This document shows positions 1 through 11,892 of a DNA stretch of 64,000 nt, one piece after another. The position numbers were made by a program, and so were the translations under genes. Each line of letters starts with the position of its first letter. Positions within the stretch are counted from its first letter, which is position 1. This stretch comes from Spizellomyces punctatus DAOM BR117 (Eukaryota; Chytridiomycota; Chytridiomycetes; Spizellomycetales; Spizellomycetaceae). The notes under the pieces were generated by a model. It saw nothing but the letters and a program-made list of their open reading frames with translations. It had not been told where the DNA came from and did no database searches. Location of the stretch: contig NW_015971547.1 in the NCBI RefSeq assembly GCF_000182565.1, positions 353,339 through 417,338 on the forward strand, given 5' to 3'.

Positions 1-48
1 TTGTTGGCACTATGATGGGAGCAGGTTCGTCGCAATAGTACCGAAAGC

Positions 49-582
49 ATGGCGCAGAATGCTAACCTTGGGTTCCCTTCTTTTATGTGCGGTCGACTGT
101 ACTTAGCTCTAGTCACAAGTGGACTATCTACCGTGCTTGTTCAATACTGTGTAAATCCCTACGTCAGTCGGCTTCTCATTCCAGACTCTTCTACATCCTT
201 TTCCAGCCGTACTATCATTCTAGAAACTCTGACCTTCTTTGGAAATACCCGTCAGACCGCAGTTGACCTGTCTGACATTATGCCTGCCTCCGACCGCCCT
301 TTTGCCACATGGAAAGTACGGAATGACGCGCAAACAAGTGACGACGGAGATGCCCGGTTATTGGAGTTGATTGGTGGGCGACGTAAGTTCGGATTGAAAC
401 GACGAAGATTTTATGTGCATCCCGAGCTCGATGAGGGATTTTCTGAGCAGATGACCCAGGTAATGCGGACCGTAAACGCAGCTGGACGAGCTGGACCACA
501 ACAGCCGCAACCCCAGTCCAAGGCAGGCGGGAAAGCTTGGGATGATATAGTTAAAGATTTACGGAAGGAGAATAGAGCATAG
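49..582 (+). CDS. TMEM70/TMEM186-family-like membrane protein (5' end uncertain)
   Basis: The open frame encodes 177 residues. A hydrophobic segment lies near residues 17-33 and is followed by the motif NPYV, then ETLTFFGNTRQTAV and a DRPFATWKV motif. This order resembles fungal members of the TMEM70/TMEM186 family, mitochondrial inner-membrane proteins linked to respiratory-complex assembly. That assignment is from memory of the family pattern and is moderate only. The C-terminus is basic and glutamine-rich. An in-frame stop at 13-15 precedes the ATG at 49, but family members usually carry an N-terminal presequence and an extra hydrophobic segment. The true 5' exon may therefore lie outside the window, with an acceptor between 16 and 48. 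The next gene, MON2, follows on the same strand after about 420 bp. Confidence 0.45.
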   Translation: MAQNANLGFPSFMCGRLYLALVTSGLSTVLVQYCVNPYVSRLLIPDSSTSFSSRTIILETLTFFGNTRQTAVDLSDIMPASDRPFATWKVRNDAQTSDDGDARLLELIGGRRKFGLKRRRFYVHPELDEGFSEQMTQVMRTVNAAGRAGPQQPQPQSKAGGKAWDDIVKDLRKENRA

Positions 583-1005
583 TAGAATACGTTTTAGAAC
601 TGCTACTCTACGCTGTCGTCTAGATCGCTAGTGATCGATAATTGCTTTGTATTTATTTGACCAATTGCAGGACCACAGTCTATCTTTGTTGCAAAGCCGA
701 TGGATGTGTAGGATGCGTTCATCCTGCGAGAGGCAAACGCGTATCGCGTCCGCCCATACACGTGCGCCCAGGTTGTTTTACCAACATCAGCAGCATTTTA
801 AGGATCGACGGCAACAATTTCAGCATCGCGGGGTACCTACCGGCTGCAACTCAGGTTTGTTTTCCAATTGTAACGCGTTTGCTTGCTTGAAGTCTGACTT
901 ACGCGTGCTGTCCCCATTGCCGCTACCGCCTCCTTTCAGTTCACAGCTTGAACAGCACGGAGGCAGCAAGGGTGCCTTTCCTTTGTGGAAAACTTGGCTG
1001 TCGAT
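583..1005. other. Intergenic region upstream of MON2
   Basis: About 420 bp between the TMEM70-like stop and the MON2 start. It contains only overlapping, low-complexity-free open frames with no recognisable motif and no clear TATA box. It probably holds the 3' UTR of the first gene and the MON2 promoter. Confidence 0.4.
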
Positions 1006-4000
1006 ATGAGTGCGTTGGCAAACTTTCTGCAAAATGAGCTCCTTACATTGTCGAGTGAAGCGCGGCGAAAGCATCCAGAAATAAAGGAGGTAAGGATGAT
1101 TCGGCGCTCTGGGTGAAATTCACGGGAACGTGGGTCATGAAAGAAGTTTGCGCCTCCCGAGTATTCACATGTCTTTTTTTTCAGGCAGCGGAGCGACTAC
1201 TGTACATTTTGCGCGCTCTCAAAGAGCGGCCTCAAACACAACCAGTGCCAGATGGCGTGGATATTGTTGCAGTGGGTCTGTTGAGCTACTGAAGATCCCA
1301 AAAATATGAGTGGACGATGACTGTTAGGGTTCATCTTGCGCAGAGCTTGCAAAGACGGACGAAGCGTTAAGGCCGTTCATCATGTCTTGCGAAACCAAAA
1401 ATGCGAAACTCGTGCCTACAGCCGTGGGGTGCTTGCAGCGACTGATAACGCATCAGGCCATACCAGAGGTATGACCTCAATGCATGCTCCCTGCCCATCA
1501 TTTCTATCGAGTTCTCACACCTGCAGTCCCTAAAATTCTAGGCGTCCATTATGCTGGTTTTGAAGACGCTATCCGATCTGATCACTACCAGTGTTGAGCT
1601 GCAGTTGAAAATCTTGCAGACCGTACTACCGCTGTTGACCAATTACCGTAATGTTCATGGAGAAGTACTGGCTGAAGTTAGTCATGCGACTATTCTGAGC
1701 GGACACACTTTGGACGAGGTTGAAAGTAACCAGATATTTGCATAGGCATTATTTCTCTGTTTCCGGCTACAAGAGACAAAATCTCCTATTGTGAATAATA
1801 CTGCGGCTGCCACAGTTCGTCAATTGGTCACATTTGTATTCGACAAGGTGGCCACGGAGGATGAACGGGCCAACGTTGAAACAGGTCTGACGTGCATGCG
1901 GCGAGTGCGCGGTCAATGTGCGGCTAAGGTCTTACTTTTAATAGGGAACACGGATTTCAACGCGGTACGCCCTTTAAGCCTTTCAGGGCAGGATGCCTGC
2001 ATGCTGTTCAAGGTATGGGATACCGACGCATATTCTTGGGCTACTTGAATGTTGAGTTGATCTCATGGATGCAGGATGCATATTGGTAGGATTTGTGCTT
2101 ATTGACGGGCGGCGAACCAGCGTCATTCCTTCCGCTGCAGTCTTTGCCAAAATATTTTGGCCTAGAGTTAATTGAGGCAGTCATTTCCCACCATCCGAAG
2201 CTATTCCAAGACGTAGGTCGTCATTTGAGAGTAAATTCTGCCAGGTTCTCGACTCACAACTAAGAAGCACGCAGAACTGTGTAATTTAATGAAAGAACGA
2301 GTCTGCCCGCTCATCATCAAGTCGTTCTCTGACCGTCTTGATTTCCCGCTGGCTTGTCGATTGATGCGTGTCGTGCACGCTATCCTTAAGCAGTACCATG
2401 AAATGCTGATGATGGAATGCGAGATTTTCCTTTCGATGTTCTGCAGGTTGTTGGAACCTGATCATGCCCCGTTGTGGCATCGTGTTCTTATCATGGAGGT
2501 GTACAAATCCCTCTGTGCCGACGCTGGGCTACTCCGGTATGATTCAATACGCTCAATTTGGCGGGATTGTTTGGGCCTCTTCTGACTCCGCGCAGATTTG
2601 TTTATAATTCGTACGATCAAAAGGAGCACACAACAAAAGTGTTCCATGAAATGATTACCGCAATCCGAAGGATCGTCGTCTCGGAGAAGCCTGCGCTGCT
2701 GCTTCACTCTCCGGTGACAAACAGTTCTGAAGCTGTGGATATGGAGGCGGAGGAGCAGTACTCATTAACAGCGTCGGGTGCGCAAATGAAGCTTCAGTGG
2801 TAAGGGTACGACCGATCACTGCCCAGTATTGTGGGCAGGTTATGCAGAAGCTCTTGCAAGTATCACCACTAATCTGGTGGACGTTATGTCTACAGCTTAG
2901 ATCAGCTAGATAAAGCGGAACCACCCGCCATACCCGAAACCTATATCATCTACCTTGCCATTCAATGCATGAGTAGTATTGTCGATAGCGAGGCTCAATT
3001 TGCTATGCCGCTTCTGGCTGAAGCCAGCACTCCAAGCGAGCACAAGAACGACGTTATTCTTGCCATCGAGATGGCCAATGCGTCATGGGCGGGTATTCTA
3101 GCTGCTGTATCCTTCCTCGTTACAGCTTCGGTAGATGACGAGATCTTTTCGATGGTCATCCGAGCATATCAGAATATAACGAGCGTTCTGGGTTTACTGG
3201 GACTTACATCACCACGAGATGCATTCCTCGCATCTTTATCTAAGTCTTGCATTCCGAGCTTTCTGGCCGGCGATGCTTTTGGGCACGCAAAAGGGGATGC
3301 GGGCCAGGGACTGCATCCGGCGAGTTTACAAAATTTAGCCCGTGGCGGTGTCGTACTGAACGACCGAAATGTGTTGTGTCTTCGGGCACTCATCTATGTC
3401 GCGCATTCTTTATCCCCTGTTCTGGAAGATAAGGCATGGTATCTTATTTTGGAGACATTACAAGTGGCAGACAAATACATTGCGACCGGAAAGACCGGAA
3501 GGAAAGAGCAGAGTTCCATGGCATTGCTGGGCGACACAAAAGAAAATCGTTTACGCAGTGGATCGATTGTCGGGCCGCCCCAGCATGGTTCTGCTATGGA
3601 GAATCAGTTTGTTACATTACTCCTATTCACGAAGAAGCTCTTCGAAAGTACGAGTTCCATGGAAGAACGAAACTTGATGGAATTTCTTCGCGCATTATGT
3701 CAACTAGCTCGGACTTCCATTGTCCAAACCTCCACGACTGCAGGCACTTCCTCGAAGGACGCTTCTATGAAGGTTGCCGAAGAGAAGTCTTTCGCCGTCG
3801 CTAAAATTCACGATGTTGTTTTACACAACACTGCACGCTTAGTTCAAGCGTCAAATTTCACGCTATGGGACCTGGTAATTGGTGAGCTGGTGGACCTTGC
3901 TCACATTCCGACGTGTACATCGTCGATGCGTGCGCAGGTCTGTCAAACGTTGAGCGACATCCTTGTGGCGGCAATCCAAACAGCAAATCTAAAAGACGCT

Positions 4001-7000
4001 GACATCGAAATGAAATTGTTGGAGCCCATCCGCAGACTGACATTGGTCGAACCTAACGCCAGTGGCACAACCGTGGATGCGGAGGAGAAGGACAGAATAG
4101 CTCGTTACCCTTGGTTTGTGGATGTGCAAAAGGCCGGCTTGGAAACCCTCAATAAAATCATGCAAAATAGCGGCCAGTACATATCAAACGGTTGGCCGCT
4201 CATACTCGAAGTCGTGCGGACAGTTGTGAGCTTAAGGGTCCGGAAACCCCGAATAGCTGATGCACAGGCTCCGACAGCCGGTAACACGCAAGACGCCATT
4301 CTTAACCCTCCTCTAGCCGACACCGCTGCGACCACGGCGAAAGCAGCAGGATTAGTTCGTGTAGCGTTTCCATGCCTACAGCTCATATGCACAGACTTTC
4401 TTTCTGTTTTGAACCCTACAGTGCTGCACCAATGTATCGAAACCCTGGGTAGTTTTGGATCGCAAATGGATGATCTGAATATCAGTCTAACCGCGGTTGG
4501 GCTGCTTTGGTCCGTGAGCGACTTTGTGTTGACAAAGCGTCAGGATCTTGAGAAAGAGCATCTCGCGAATCAACAGCCCCCAAATCAGGATCCAAAGACG
4601 TCAGCATCACACTCTTCAGTGATGATAGCAGAAAGCTCCCTCTTGGCAAATACGTCGATGAAGCGGTCTGCGTCTACTTGTATCGCCATGCTGACAGAAC
4701 CACTGTCAACAAGGACTATGGATGCTTTATGGATGCTCCTGCTAGGGCATCTTTCGCAACTTTGTTCGGATTCTCGACCAGAGGTCCGTAACTCCGCGAA
4801 TCAAACTTTGTTCCGGACGATCAGCATGAATGGTGCCAAGCTTACCCTTGACGCCTGGGAGCAATGCATCTGGGGGGTGTTGTTCCCGCTCTTGGAGCGC
4901 GTCCAGCTTTCTAGTGAAATTGACGCATCTGGCCGACTCAACTCTCCAGACGTAGGGACACCCACCGTTACTATGCATCATTCTCGAAGTACGCCATCAA
5001 AGCAGTGGGATGAGACGAAAGTAATTACTCTATCGGGTATATCCAAATGTTTACTGGATTTTTTGCCGGTCTTGGTTGAGCTGGGAGATGGATTTGATCG
5101 TGCATGGGCCTTATTTTTGGACTATATCAAGTCTTGGTGTCTAGGTGGATCACCGGAGGTATCCATGGCCGCCGTGAAAAGCTTGAAAAGTTTGGTGCAA
5201 TACCCCAAGACGTTAGCAGAAGGAGAAATTCCGCGAAACGTGCAGATACGGTTAGAAAACTTAATGCGAGTGGCTTGGGATGTCTGGGAAGGGATTGGAA
5301 CAGGAATTGTCGCAGGATCGGACGAAAATCTGGCAGCTTCCGCTGAAGATGCCGACCGAGTGGCTGTGGGCACCGGGTGGGGACAGCCTGCAATGAGGAT
5401 TTTGCATGGATTCTTTACCCAAGACACAATGACAGCATATGTCGCACTGTTCCCAGACATTTACGAAGTCATTAAGTCAACCTTCGGCCTATTCGAGCTT
5501 CGACAGCTCCTTAACGTGCTTTCGCATCTCTTGCTTTACCACAGCAATCCGCCACCGGGCGCTACAGCGAGCAGAATTCGTGCAGACTTTATCAGTGATT
5601 TGGAGCAACCAACACCGTTGCAATCAAGTGTTCTCGACCTCGTTGCGGGGGGCAAGTTGGACATCGATGCGATACAAGGTTCCGTGGAGGTCGTATTGAC
5701 AACAGTTAGCGGATTTGTGAAACTGCCGTTCGTCCAACGAGGGGACGGATCAGCGTCAGCACGCAACTCATCCGCACAAAGGCCAACATCCGGCGCTGCA
5801 GAGAAAGAGAAAGGGTTCACATACATTGCACTATCAAAGAAAAGTATGCAGGTTTTGGTGGAGCTTTTTGAGCGTTATGCGAAACTCCGGAGTGTGTACT
5901 CTGGTCCATTTGAGGCCATCATTGAAGCCTTGGGTGTTCCTATGAAGGCCAAATACGACTGTCCAAGTCCAGGCACCAAGGATACCACACCACTCTGGAA
6001 ATCTGCCGCTAATACATGTATGACAATCTCGAGGATAGGGCTGGAAGCTCTCAACGAGTTTGTAGAAGGTGCATGGAAATCAAGTGTCTTTACTCGTGAT
6101 ACACAGCTGGTCTAATCCTTTCGACTGTCCAATCCAGATCTACCGCAAGAGGTTTCCAACAGTATCTACACAAAGCTGTTAAACACTTTTGAGGGGATTC
6201 TACTGCCAAGCAGGTGCGCGCTGATTTACTTGGGCTCTCTGTGAGGACGGAGTACTTACCACCAAAGCACACAGCGAGCCACCAGCGGAACTGTCCGCCG
6301 AAGAATTGTCTGCCGACGAAGATTTCGACATTTCGGTTCTCACCACTATAGAGTCGGACGTGTTCCCCCACTTGGGACGACCCACCACGTCGGAAGCTAT
6401 TCTGCGACGCTTGGTGGAAATCATTGGGAGTGGAGCAAAGCTTTACACAACACAGCTTGAGGCAGTTGGACATAATACGTTAGAAGATGCTACAACTGGC
6501 GAGGAATCTAGCGCTACTAGAGGCGTTGAGGACGTAGAGGTGCAAGCAACTAACGGAGTTGTGGCAGGAGCGCCGAGGATTGAGGCGCTGGTAAAACCTC
6601 GGGGTCCGCTTACGGCCAGCGATGTTGCAGGTCCACAGGCCTTTCCACTTGGAAGCGACGTGGTGCCAGCTACCCGCGAAAGGTTTGCTGTGAGCTGTAT
6701 GGAGACATTGTTCGGGTTATGTTCAGACGCAAAGAGCGGTTCGTGGCAGTTTCAACATTTTCTCTCATTACGATCACACTAATGTTATTGTTTGTACAGA
6801 TACAGCGCAAGTAAGGACCCGCATAGCAGAAGTGGTTGGTCCTGTAATGCTAGAGAAGTGCAAGTTCGTGATCCGCTCTTACGCAACGGATCGACCACTA
6901 TATGGTCAACTACCTCTGCCGAGAGTTCGCAATGACGAGATAGCGCTCGTTATGCGACATTTGCAATCGCTAAATATGCGGCCTGGTGTGCTTGTACGGC

Positions 7001-7292
7001 ACTTGGGTGAAGATAAAATGCGTACGTACCTGACGCGGACTGTTTATGACATCTTCTGCTCGGTATCGGTGATAGAATAACTTACACTTGTTGAATAGAT
7101 CCATTGCGGTCGCACATTCTCGCAGGCAGATCGGCACATCTGTTTGCCTTATACCCCATGTTGTGTGAGTTATTAGCTGTGATAGCGCGAAATGGAACCA
7201 CCCGAGAGTCAGCAGCAGCGGACGAGGCGGCGGTGGTAGAAGGCATCAGAGCTTGTTTGCGACGGATAGGGCAAGATTTAGGGTTGGAATGA
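1006..7292 (+). CDS. MON2: MON2 homologue, Golgi/endosome trafficking scaffold (14 exons)
   Basis: Spliced protein of about 1,795 residues, close to known MON2 lengths (about 1,640-1,720). MON2 is a large HEAT-like scaffold related to Sec7/BIG ARF-GEFs but lacking the Sec7 domain. It works with DOP1 on late Golgi and endosomes. Predicted exons: 1006-1089, 1185-1275, 1344-1468, 1542-1676, 1746-1884, 1945-2012, 2090-2212, 2265-2536, 2596-2799, 2896 to 6083 or 6095, 6138-6213, 6275-6738, 6800-7021, 7099-7292. The N-terminus has the typical LSSEARRKHPEIKE stretch. Exon 3 carries SCETKNAKLVPTAV and exon 5 NNTAAATVRQLV. The C-terminal exon ends in the MON2 HLFALYPMLCELL region. All joins keep frame. 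The donor of the large exon 10 is ambiguous (6084 or 6096); both keep phase. Introns cluster in the 5' third and 3' end, around one exon of about 3.2 kb. Confidence 0.9.
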
Positions 7293-7409
7293 AATACATG
7301 CTGTTAACCCCGTAAATAAACCCCGTAAATATTTATAAAATTGATCATGAAGCCGGGATATGTCGAATAGGGGATCACAGGAATGGGTCAGAGACATGCC
7401 AGACTAGCT

Positions 7410-8146
7410 CTATTGTTCGATATCCATGGCTAAAATGCCGTCTGTAATGAGGTTTCAGTGAGTACCGTAGTAGCCGCATTCAGAAGCATAAGTAAGATGC
7501 ATTACAAATGACAGATCAACATACCTTCCATGACGGCGGGACGGATGTGATTTTTGATGACAGTTACTGAAAATTTTCAAAAGTATATCAATCATAACAC
7601 GCCGCCATTGCTCACATATAATGGATGCATACCGTGATGTTCGTTGGCAGCGTAATCATTCAAAGCCTGGAAGCAAAAGCGTCAATGCCAAAAGACCGGA
7701 CTGGTGGGCAGTATATGAGCTGACCTGCTGATTGGGGAGTTCTACAACAAGAGCTGTGGCAGAGCATAGTGAAGACAATCAATATTCAAGACGATGGATT
7801 GTCCCATTGATGCATCGTGGTGAACATTAAAAGTATATTACCATGTGTATATCCTCGAGCCCTGTCGGTTTTGAAAGTGGGACCAAATGAGAGCTGCGAA
7901 CCCAAAAAGTCAATAAACATTGCTACCAAAACTTTATGAGAAGAGCTATCTCTTCCTATCAGAATTCAACCTTTTGCACTCCGGGAACTTGCTTCAACGA
8001 CCGAACTTGCGTATCAAATTCCGCAAGTTGTTGAGGAGGTATGTCAGGTTTTACCTTGAACAGGACTGCATCGCATGATAAGCAACAATGTGAAGGCATC
8101 TGACTTACAAAATGAGTGGAAAGGTACCTATGTGGGTGACAGTCAT
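7410..8146 (-). CDS. Stress-responsive A/B-barrel (Dabb) domain protein, seven small exons
   Basis: Seven exons on the minus strand (8146-8128, 8065-7971, 7893-7842, 7753-7725, 7666-7633, 7566-7525, 7441-7410) join at GT/AG sites into exactly 303 nt, a 100-residue protein with stop TAG at 7412-7410. The start reads MTVTHIVLFKVKPD. The body has FDTQVRSLKQVPGVQKLSFG and RARGYTHALVVE, and the end has NEHHVTVIKNHIRPAV. This is a complete Dabb fold: opening strand HIVLFKxKP, a helix, the SFGP strand, the YTHALV strand and the H-x-V-I-K-xx-IRP end. Dabb proteins are small dimeric barrels; fungal ones are mostly of unknown function, and related ones act as stress-induced proteins or polyketide cyclases. 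No exon exceeds 95 nt, so nothing shows as a long frame. It diverges from GPI13 across 265 bp. Confidence 0.88.
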
Positions 8147-8411
8147 CTCTCGTTGACTCTATTTGACTTTTAAGAGGAAAGCTACGAATGGATCATGATG
8201 GTGAACCGATGCTGATGATGCTCCATGTTGCCATGTCAACAGTGGACGCACTGGTTCAGTCAACCGAGTGACTAGGGGATGGAGCGTTGATGTCAACAGG
8301 ACAGAACATTGGGGAATTGGGGGCGCAACAGTAATTATAATAGGATAGGGGCCGACGAGACGGTCGCCGACAGCGTCCAAAGTTTTTCGCCATCTTGGAG
8401 ATCTTCCAGCG

Positions 8412-11400
8412 ATGTTGAAGCGGAGGTCAGGGGCACGACAAACTCAAGTAGCGCGAGCAACTAAGACTTCTGGCCAACCAAAGAAGGAGCAATCTTCACG
8501 GGCTTTTGGTACGGTAGATCTATCCCCGTTCCCTGCGAAATGGTCTGCATTCGGCAAACTGTTACTAGTTCTCCTGGTCACCACGTTGTTCCATCTTGCG
8601 GGCATCTACCTCTTTGGAAGCGGGTTCCTTCTTACGCGGCTCGAGCTAGATACTCGCAATAACTGCTCAACATGGCGTCCGGAAGGGGTGCCCCCTATTG
8701 AAGCGAACATCACAGGTCAGGGGTGTTGGCATGCGCCTCGGTACAACCGGGCAGTCCTCATTATTCTCGATGCACTCCGTTTCGACTTCACGGTCTACAA
8801 TGAGACCCTAGCACATCAAGCATCGAAGAGCGGAGACAATTCATCGATACCTTATTATATTAATAAATTACCTATTCTACATCGAATTCTGGAAACCGAA
8901 CCTGAGCATGGGCTGCTCTTCCGTGTGCGGGCTGATCCCCCTACCACGACTCTACAGCGCTTGAAGGCTCTGACCACCGGTACCTTACCTACGTTTGTGG
9001 ATGCTGGTAGCAACTTTTTTGGGCAGGTTATCGGGGAGGATAACATCATAGAACAGTTCACTCGAACTGGCAGACGGGTGGTGTTTATGGGAGATGACAC
9101 CTGGGACAATATGTATCCGAATGCTATGAATGAAAGCTATCCTTATCCCTCTTTGGAGGTTTGGGATCTCCATACTGTTGATAATGGTATCCTCCAACAC
9201 CTTCAACCCACGCTGCAACGAGAGCCGAAAGACTGGGATTTGCTGATCGCGCATTTTCTTGGGGTTGATCATGCAGGTCATCGATATGGCCCAGCACATC
9301 CGGCAATGGCTGAAAAGCTTACCCAAATGAATGCTGTTTTAACAAATATTTTTCAGGAGGTGGATGATGAGACAGTAGTTTTCGTGATAGGTGATCATGG
9401 CATGGATGCTAAAGGAGATCACGGCGGCGACAGCGAAAACGAAATCAATGCTGGACTGTTCATGTACAGCAAGAGGCCACTTACGGATGCATCTGCTGCA
9501 GTGGAATTGAACAGTTATTTGCGCGATCTCAACGCGACCGACTTCGGATCTGATGACCCCTTCGTGTTCCTCCAAGGCCATCGAACAATGCCTCAAATCG
9601 ACTTTGTGCCAACAATTTCCATGCTGCTGGGTATCCCAATCCCATTTGGAAATCTCGGCACCTTAATTCCAGAATGCTTTTTTGTGCCTACCCTGGACTT
9701 GAGCGGCAAATCCATGGATTATGGTCGAAATCTTTTGGAAGCCATGCGAATAAATGCCCAACAAGTTCACCATTACATTACGGAGTATAGTCAGCAACGA
9801 CTGGCTGCAAAACTGGCGATTCGCGATTTGAAGGAGTTATTCGACAGCGCAGAAATGGCGTACGCTCGGCTCTCGACGAATAACAATGATGCTGCGGTTA
9901 CTAGTGCGGATCTTAAGGATGTATACCGCCGATACGTCACCTTCACACGGCGGACTTTAGTAGCCGCTCGCAAGATCTGGGCGCGATTCGACGTACCTCT
10001 CATCGTTCTTGGATCTGTCGCAGTGACACTTGCATTTGCGTCTGTAGTTGTGTATGCAAAAGTGCATTGGGCGTCCGATGTCAGTCCAATGTACTCTGTC
10101 ATTGGTCTTGGTGCGATATCTGGGATCTTGTTGGTAGCGACAGGGGGTGTTCGTAAATGGCTGGTTAGCCTCGAAGACACGGGTGATTCCGCGCTCAATC
10201 CATACCACGAAACTGCATTTGCTATCTCGGCTGGTGTCTTGGGAACATACTTGCTGTCGACCTTGGTGCAGTGTTGTTACAGAATGACCAAGAGAGGGGT
10301 TTCTGCGATCATTTCCACGAACACTCTGCTCGGATTATTTCTCCTTGCTCTGCACACACTGGTTGCCGCTTCTGACAGCTTTACTATCCATGAAGATGCA
10401 GTAACAGTCTACCTTTTACAGGCTTTCGGATTCATAAACCTTTTGTGGTCTTTCGGATTGGACAGTGATACCGCACGCGATAGTCTTGTCAAATATTCCC
10501 TTATATTTATGATCTTGACCCGCATCAGTCAATTCTCCACAATCTGTCGCGAAGAGCAACATCCGTATTGCATTCCCACGTTCAACGCAACTCCGCACAC
10601 ATCCGTAGCATCCCCGTCCGCAGCCGTCCTGTTGTTTCTCATGGTTCCAATTGTCGCGCTGGCTATCAGAAAGGTGATGAAAGCCTCAGACAATGCGGAA
10701 TCCACGGGGAAGATTCTTCCTGGAATTTTTATTCCCATTGGAATGATTGTTTCCGCAGTCTATTGGGCTTTCGATACCATCGATAATCATCATATTTTGT
10801 CGGGCTCAAAATGGGATATGGCAGCGGTCAAATTCTGGTGGGCTCGCGTTGGGTTTTTGGCAATCAGCACTACCTGTCTGTTCGTTTGGACAAGCGACCC
10901 AAACTGTTTGGGTGTTGATGTGATACCCTCGGCTGCTGTGAACGCTCTAGGCGTAACGAACAATGCGAGCGGTGGGAAAACAGTCTGTTTCCTTGGCATT
11001 CCGAACGCAGTCGGTGCATCATACTTCGTGTTTTTATCCGTGGTCTATATGATCCTGACGATGTTTCAAAAGCCAATGGGGGGCATCATGCTTGGAGTAG
11101 GTTTCCTGCAAATTATATGCCTTTTGGAGATGCTCCACATATGGCGCGACAAGAGTAGTAAAAAGCGAAATGCGGACATTGCGCATGGGCCAGAGGTCCC
11201 GGTATCTGTGTCGACATCGACGTCGTTACTCTCTTCGCCGCAATCGATGCCAGCGCCCATACCTGCTCCTCTTCAGGGATCCGTCGTTCAAAAAGAACAA
11301 GAAAATGCAGATTGGACATTCCTGTATTTGGTGGCATTATACTTACTATCGTCACGATTCTACTTCGCGACCGGCCATCAGACGACACTTTCAACCATCC

Positions 11401-11819
11401 AATGGGACATTGGCTACGTTGGGGTTAAGCAGCTTAACTGGACCATCTCTCCACTTCTTGTGCTTCTGAATACATTTGCGGGAAATGTGCTGTTTGCACT
11501 AGCCGCTCCGCTGTTGGCGGTCTGGAAGCGACCACTCACCCGCTCAACGCAAGACCAAGTCAACCGCGAGCTCGGTAGAGCAGTTCTAACTTATTTTGGA
11601 ATGGTTTCCGCTACCACTGTCACCGCTACACTTTTTGCCGGGCATTTTCGGCGCCATCTTATGGTGTGGAGGGTGTTTGCCCCCAAGTTTTTCTTCGAGG
11701 CGTTAGTGCTGGTAGTAGTTGATGTTATTTTGATGATTGGAGTAGTGGGGGTTTGGCTCCCAGTAAACGCATATAGGGACTTCTTAGTGAAGATAAAGCA
11801 GCTGGGGATTGTTCGCTAA
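8412..11819 (+). CDS. GPI13: GPI ethanolamine-phosphate transferase 3 (PIG-O/Gpi13)
   Basis: Intronless frame of 1,135 residues. Gpi13/PIG-O is an ER membrane enzyme that transfers phosphoethanolamine from phosphatidylethanolamine to the third mannose of the GPI anchor, the group later linked to protein. A membrane segment lies near residues 48-66. The luminal alkaline-phosphatase-like domain follows: ILDALRFDF near residue 118 (metal/nucleophile region), FLGVDHAGHRYGP near residue 282, and IGDHGMDAKGDHGG near residue 325. The HRTMPQIDFVPTISMLLG segment is typical of this family. After about residue 520 come many hydrophobic segments, the family's multi-pass C-terminal half. Length and motif order fit PIG-O better than PIG-N or PIG-G. 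It is divergent from the Dabb gene and converges with the DUF1275 gene 73 bp beyond its stop. Confidence 0.93.
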   Translation: MLKRRSGARQTQVARATKTSGQPKKEQSSRAFGTVDLSPFPAKWSAFGKLLLVLLVTTLFHLAGIYLFGSGFLLTRLELDTRNNCSTWRPEGVPPIEANITGQGCWHAPRYNRAVLIILDALRFDFTVYNETLAHQASKSGDNSSIPYYINKLPILHRILETEPEHGLLFRVRADPPTTTLQRLKALTTGTLPTFVDAGSNFFGQVIGEDNIIEQFTRTGRRVVFMGDDTWDNMYPNAMNESYPYPSLEVWDLHTVDNGILQHLQPTLQREPKDWDLLIAHFLGVDHAGHRYGPAHPAMAEKLTQMNAVLTNIFQEVDDETVVFVIGDHGMDAKGDHGGDSENEINAGLFMYSKRPLTDASAAVELNSYLRDLNATDFGSDDPFVFLQGHRTMPQIDFVPTISMLLGIPIPFGNLGTLIPECFFVPTLDLSGKSMDYGRNLLEAMRINAQQVHHYITEYSQQRLAAKLAIRDLKELFDSAEMAYARLSTNNNDAAVTSADLKDVYRRYVTFTRRTLVAARKIWARFDVPLIVLGSVAVTLAFASVVVYAKVHWASDVSPMYSVIGLGAISGILLVATGGVRKWLVSLEDTGDSALNPYHETAFAISAGVLGTYLLSTLVQCCYRMTKRGVSAIISTNTLLGLFLLALHTLVAASDSFTIHEDAVTVYLLQAFGFINLLWSFGLDSDTARDSLVKYSLIFMILTRISQFSTICREEQHPYCIPTFNATPHTSVASPSAAVLLFLMVPIVALAIRKVMKASDNAESTGKILPGIFIPIGMIVSAVYWAFDTIDNHHILSGSKWDMAAVKFWWARVGFLAISTTCLFVWTSDPNCLGVDVIPSAAVNALGVTNNASGGKTVCFLGIPNAVGASYFVFLSVVYMILTMFQKPMGGIMLGVGFLQIICLLEMLHIWRDKSSKKRNADIAHGPEVPVSVSTSTSLLSSPQSMPAPIPAPLQGSVVQKEQENADWTFLYLVALYLLSSRFYFATGHQTTLSTIQWDIGYVGVKQLNWTISPLLVLLNTFAGNVLFALAAPLLAVWKRPLTRSTQDQVNRELGRAVLTYFGMVSATTVTATLFAGHFRRHLMVWRVFAPKFFFEALVLVVVDVILMIGVVGVWLPVNAYRDFLVKIKQLGIVR

Positions 11820-11892
11820 GCATCTACACTTTATTTATGGAATATGTGGTTAAGCCTTATGCTACTTTACGGATTTCCTTCGTGTTCTTCTC

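Noticed and set aside
6084-6137. Apparent premature stop in MON2 at 6113-6115
   Set aside because: The stop lies in an intron: donors at 6084 or 6096 with the acceptor at 6137 keep the MON2 frame open into the next exon.
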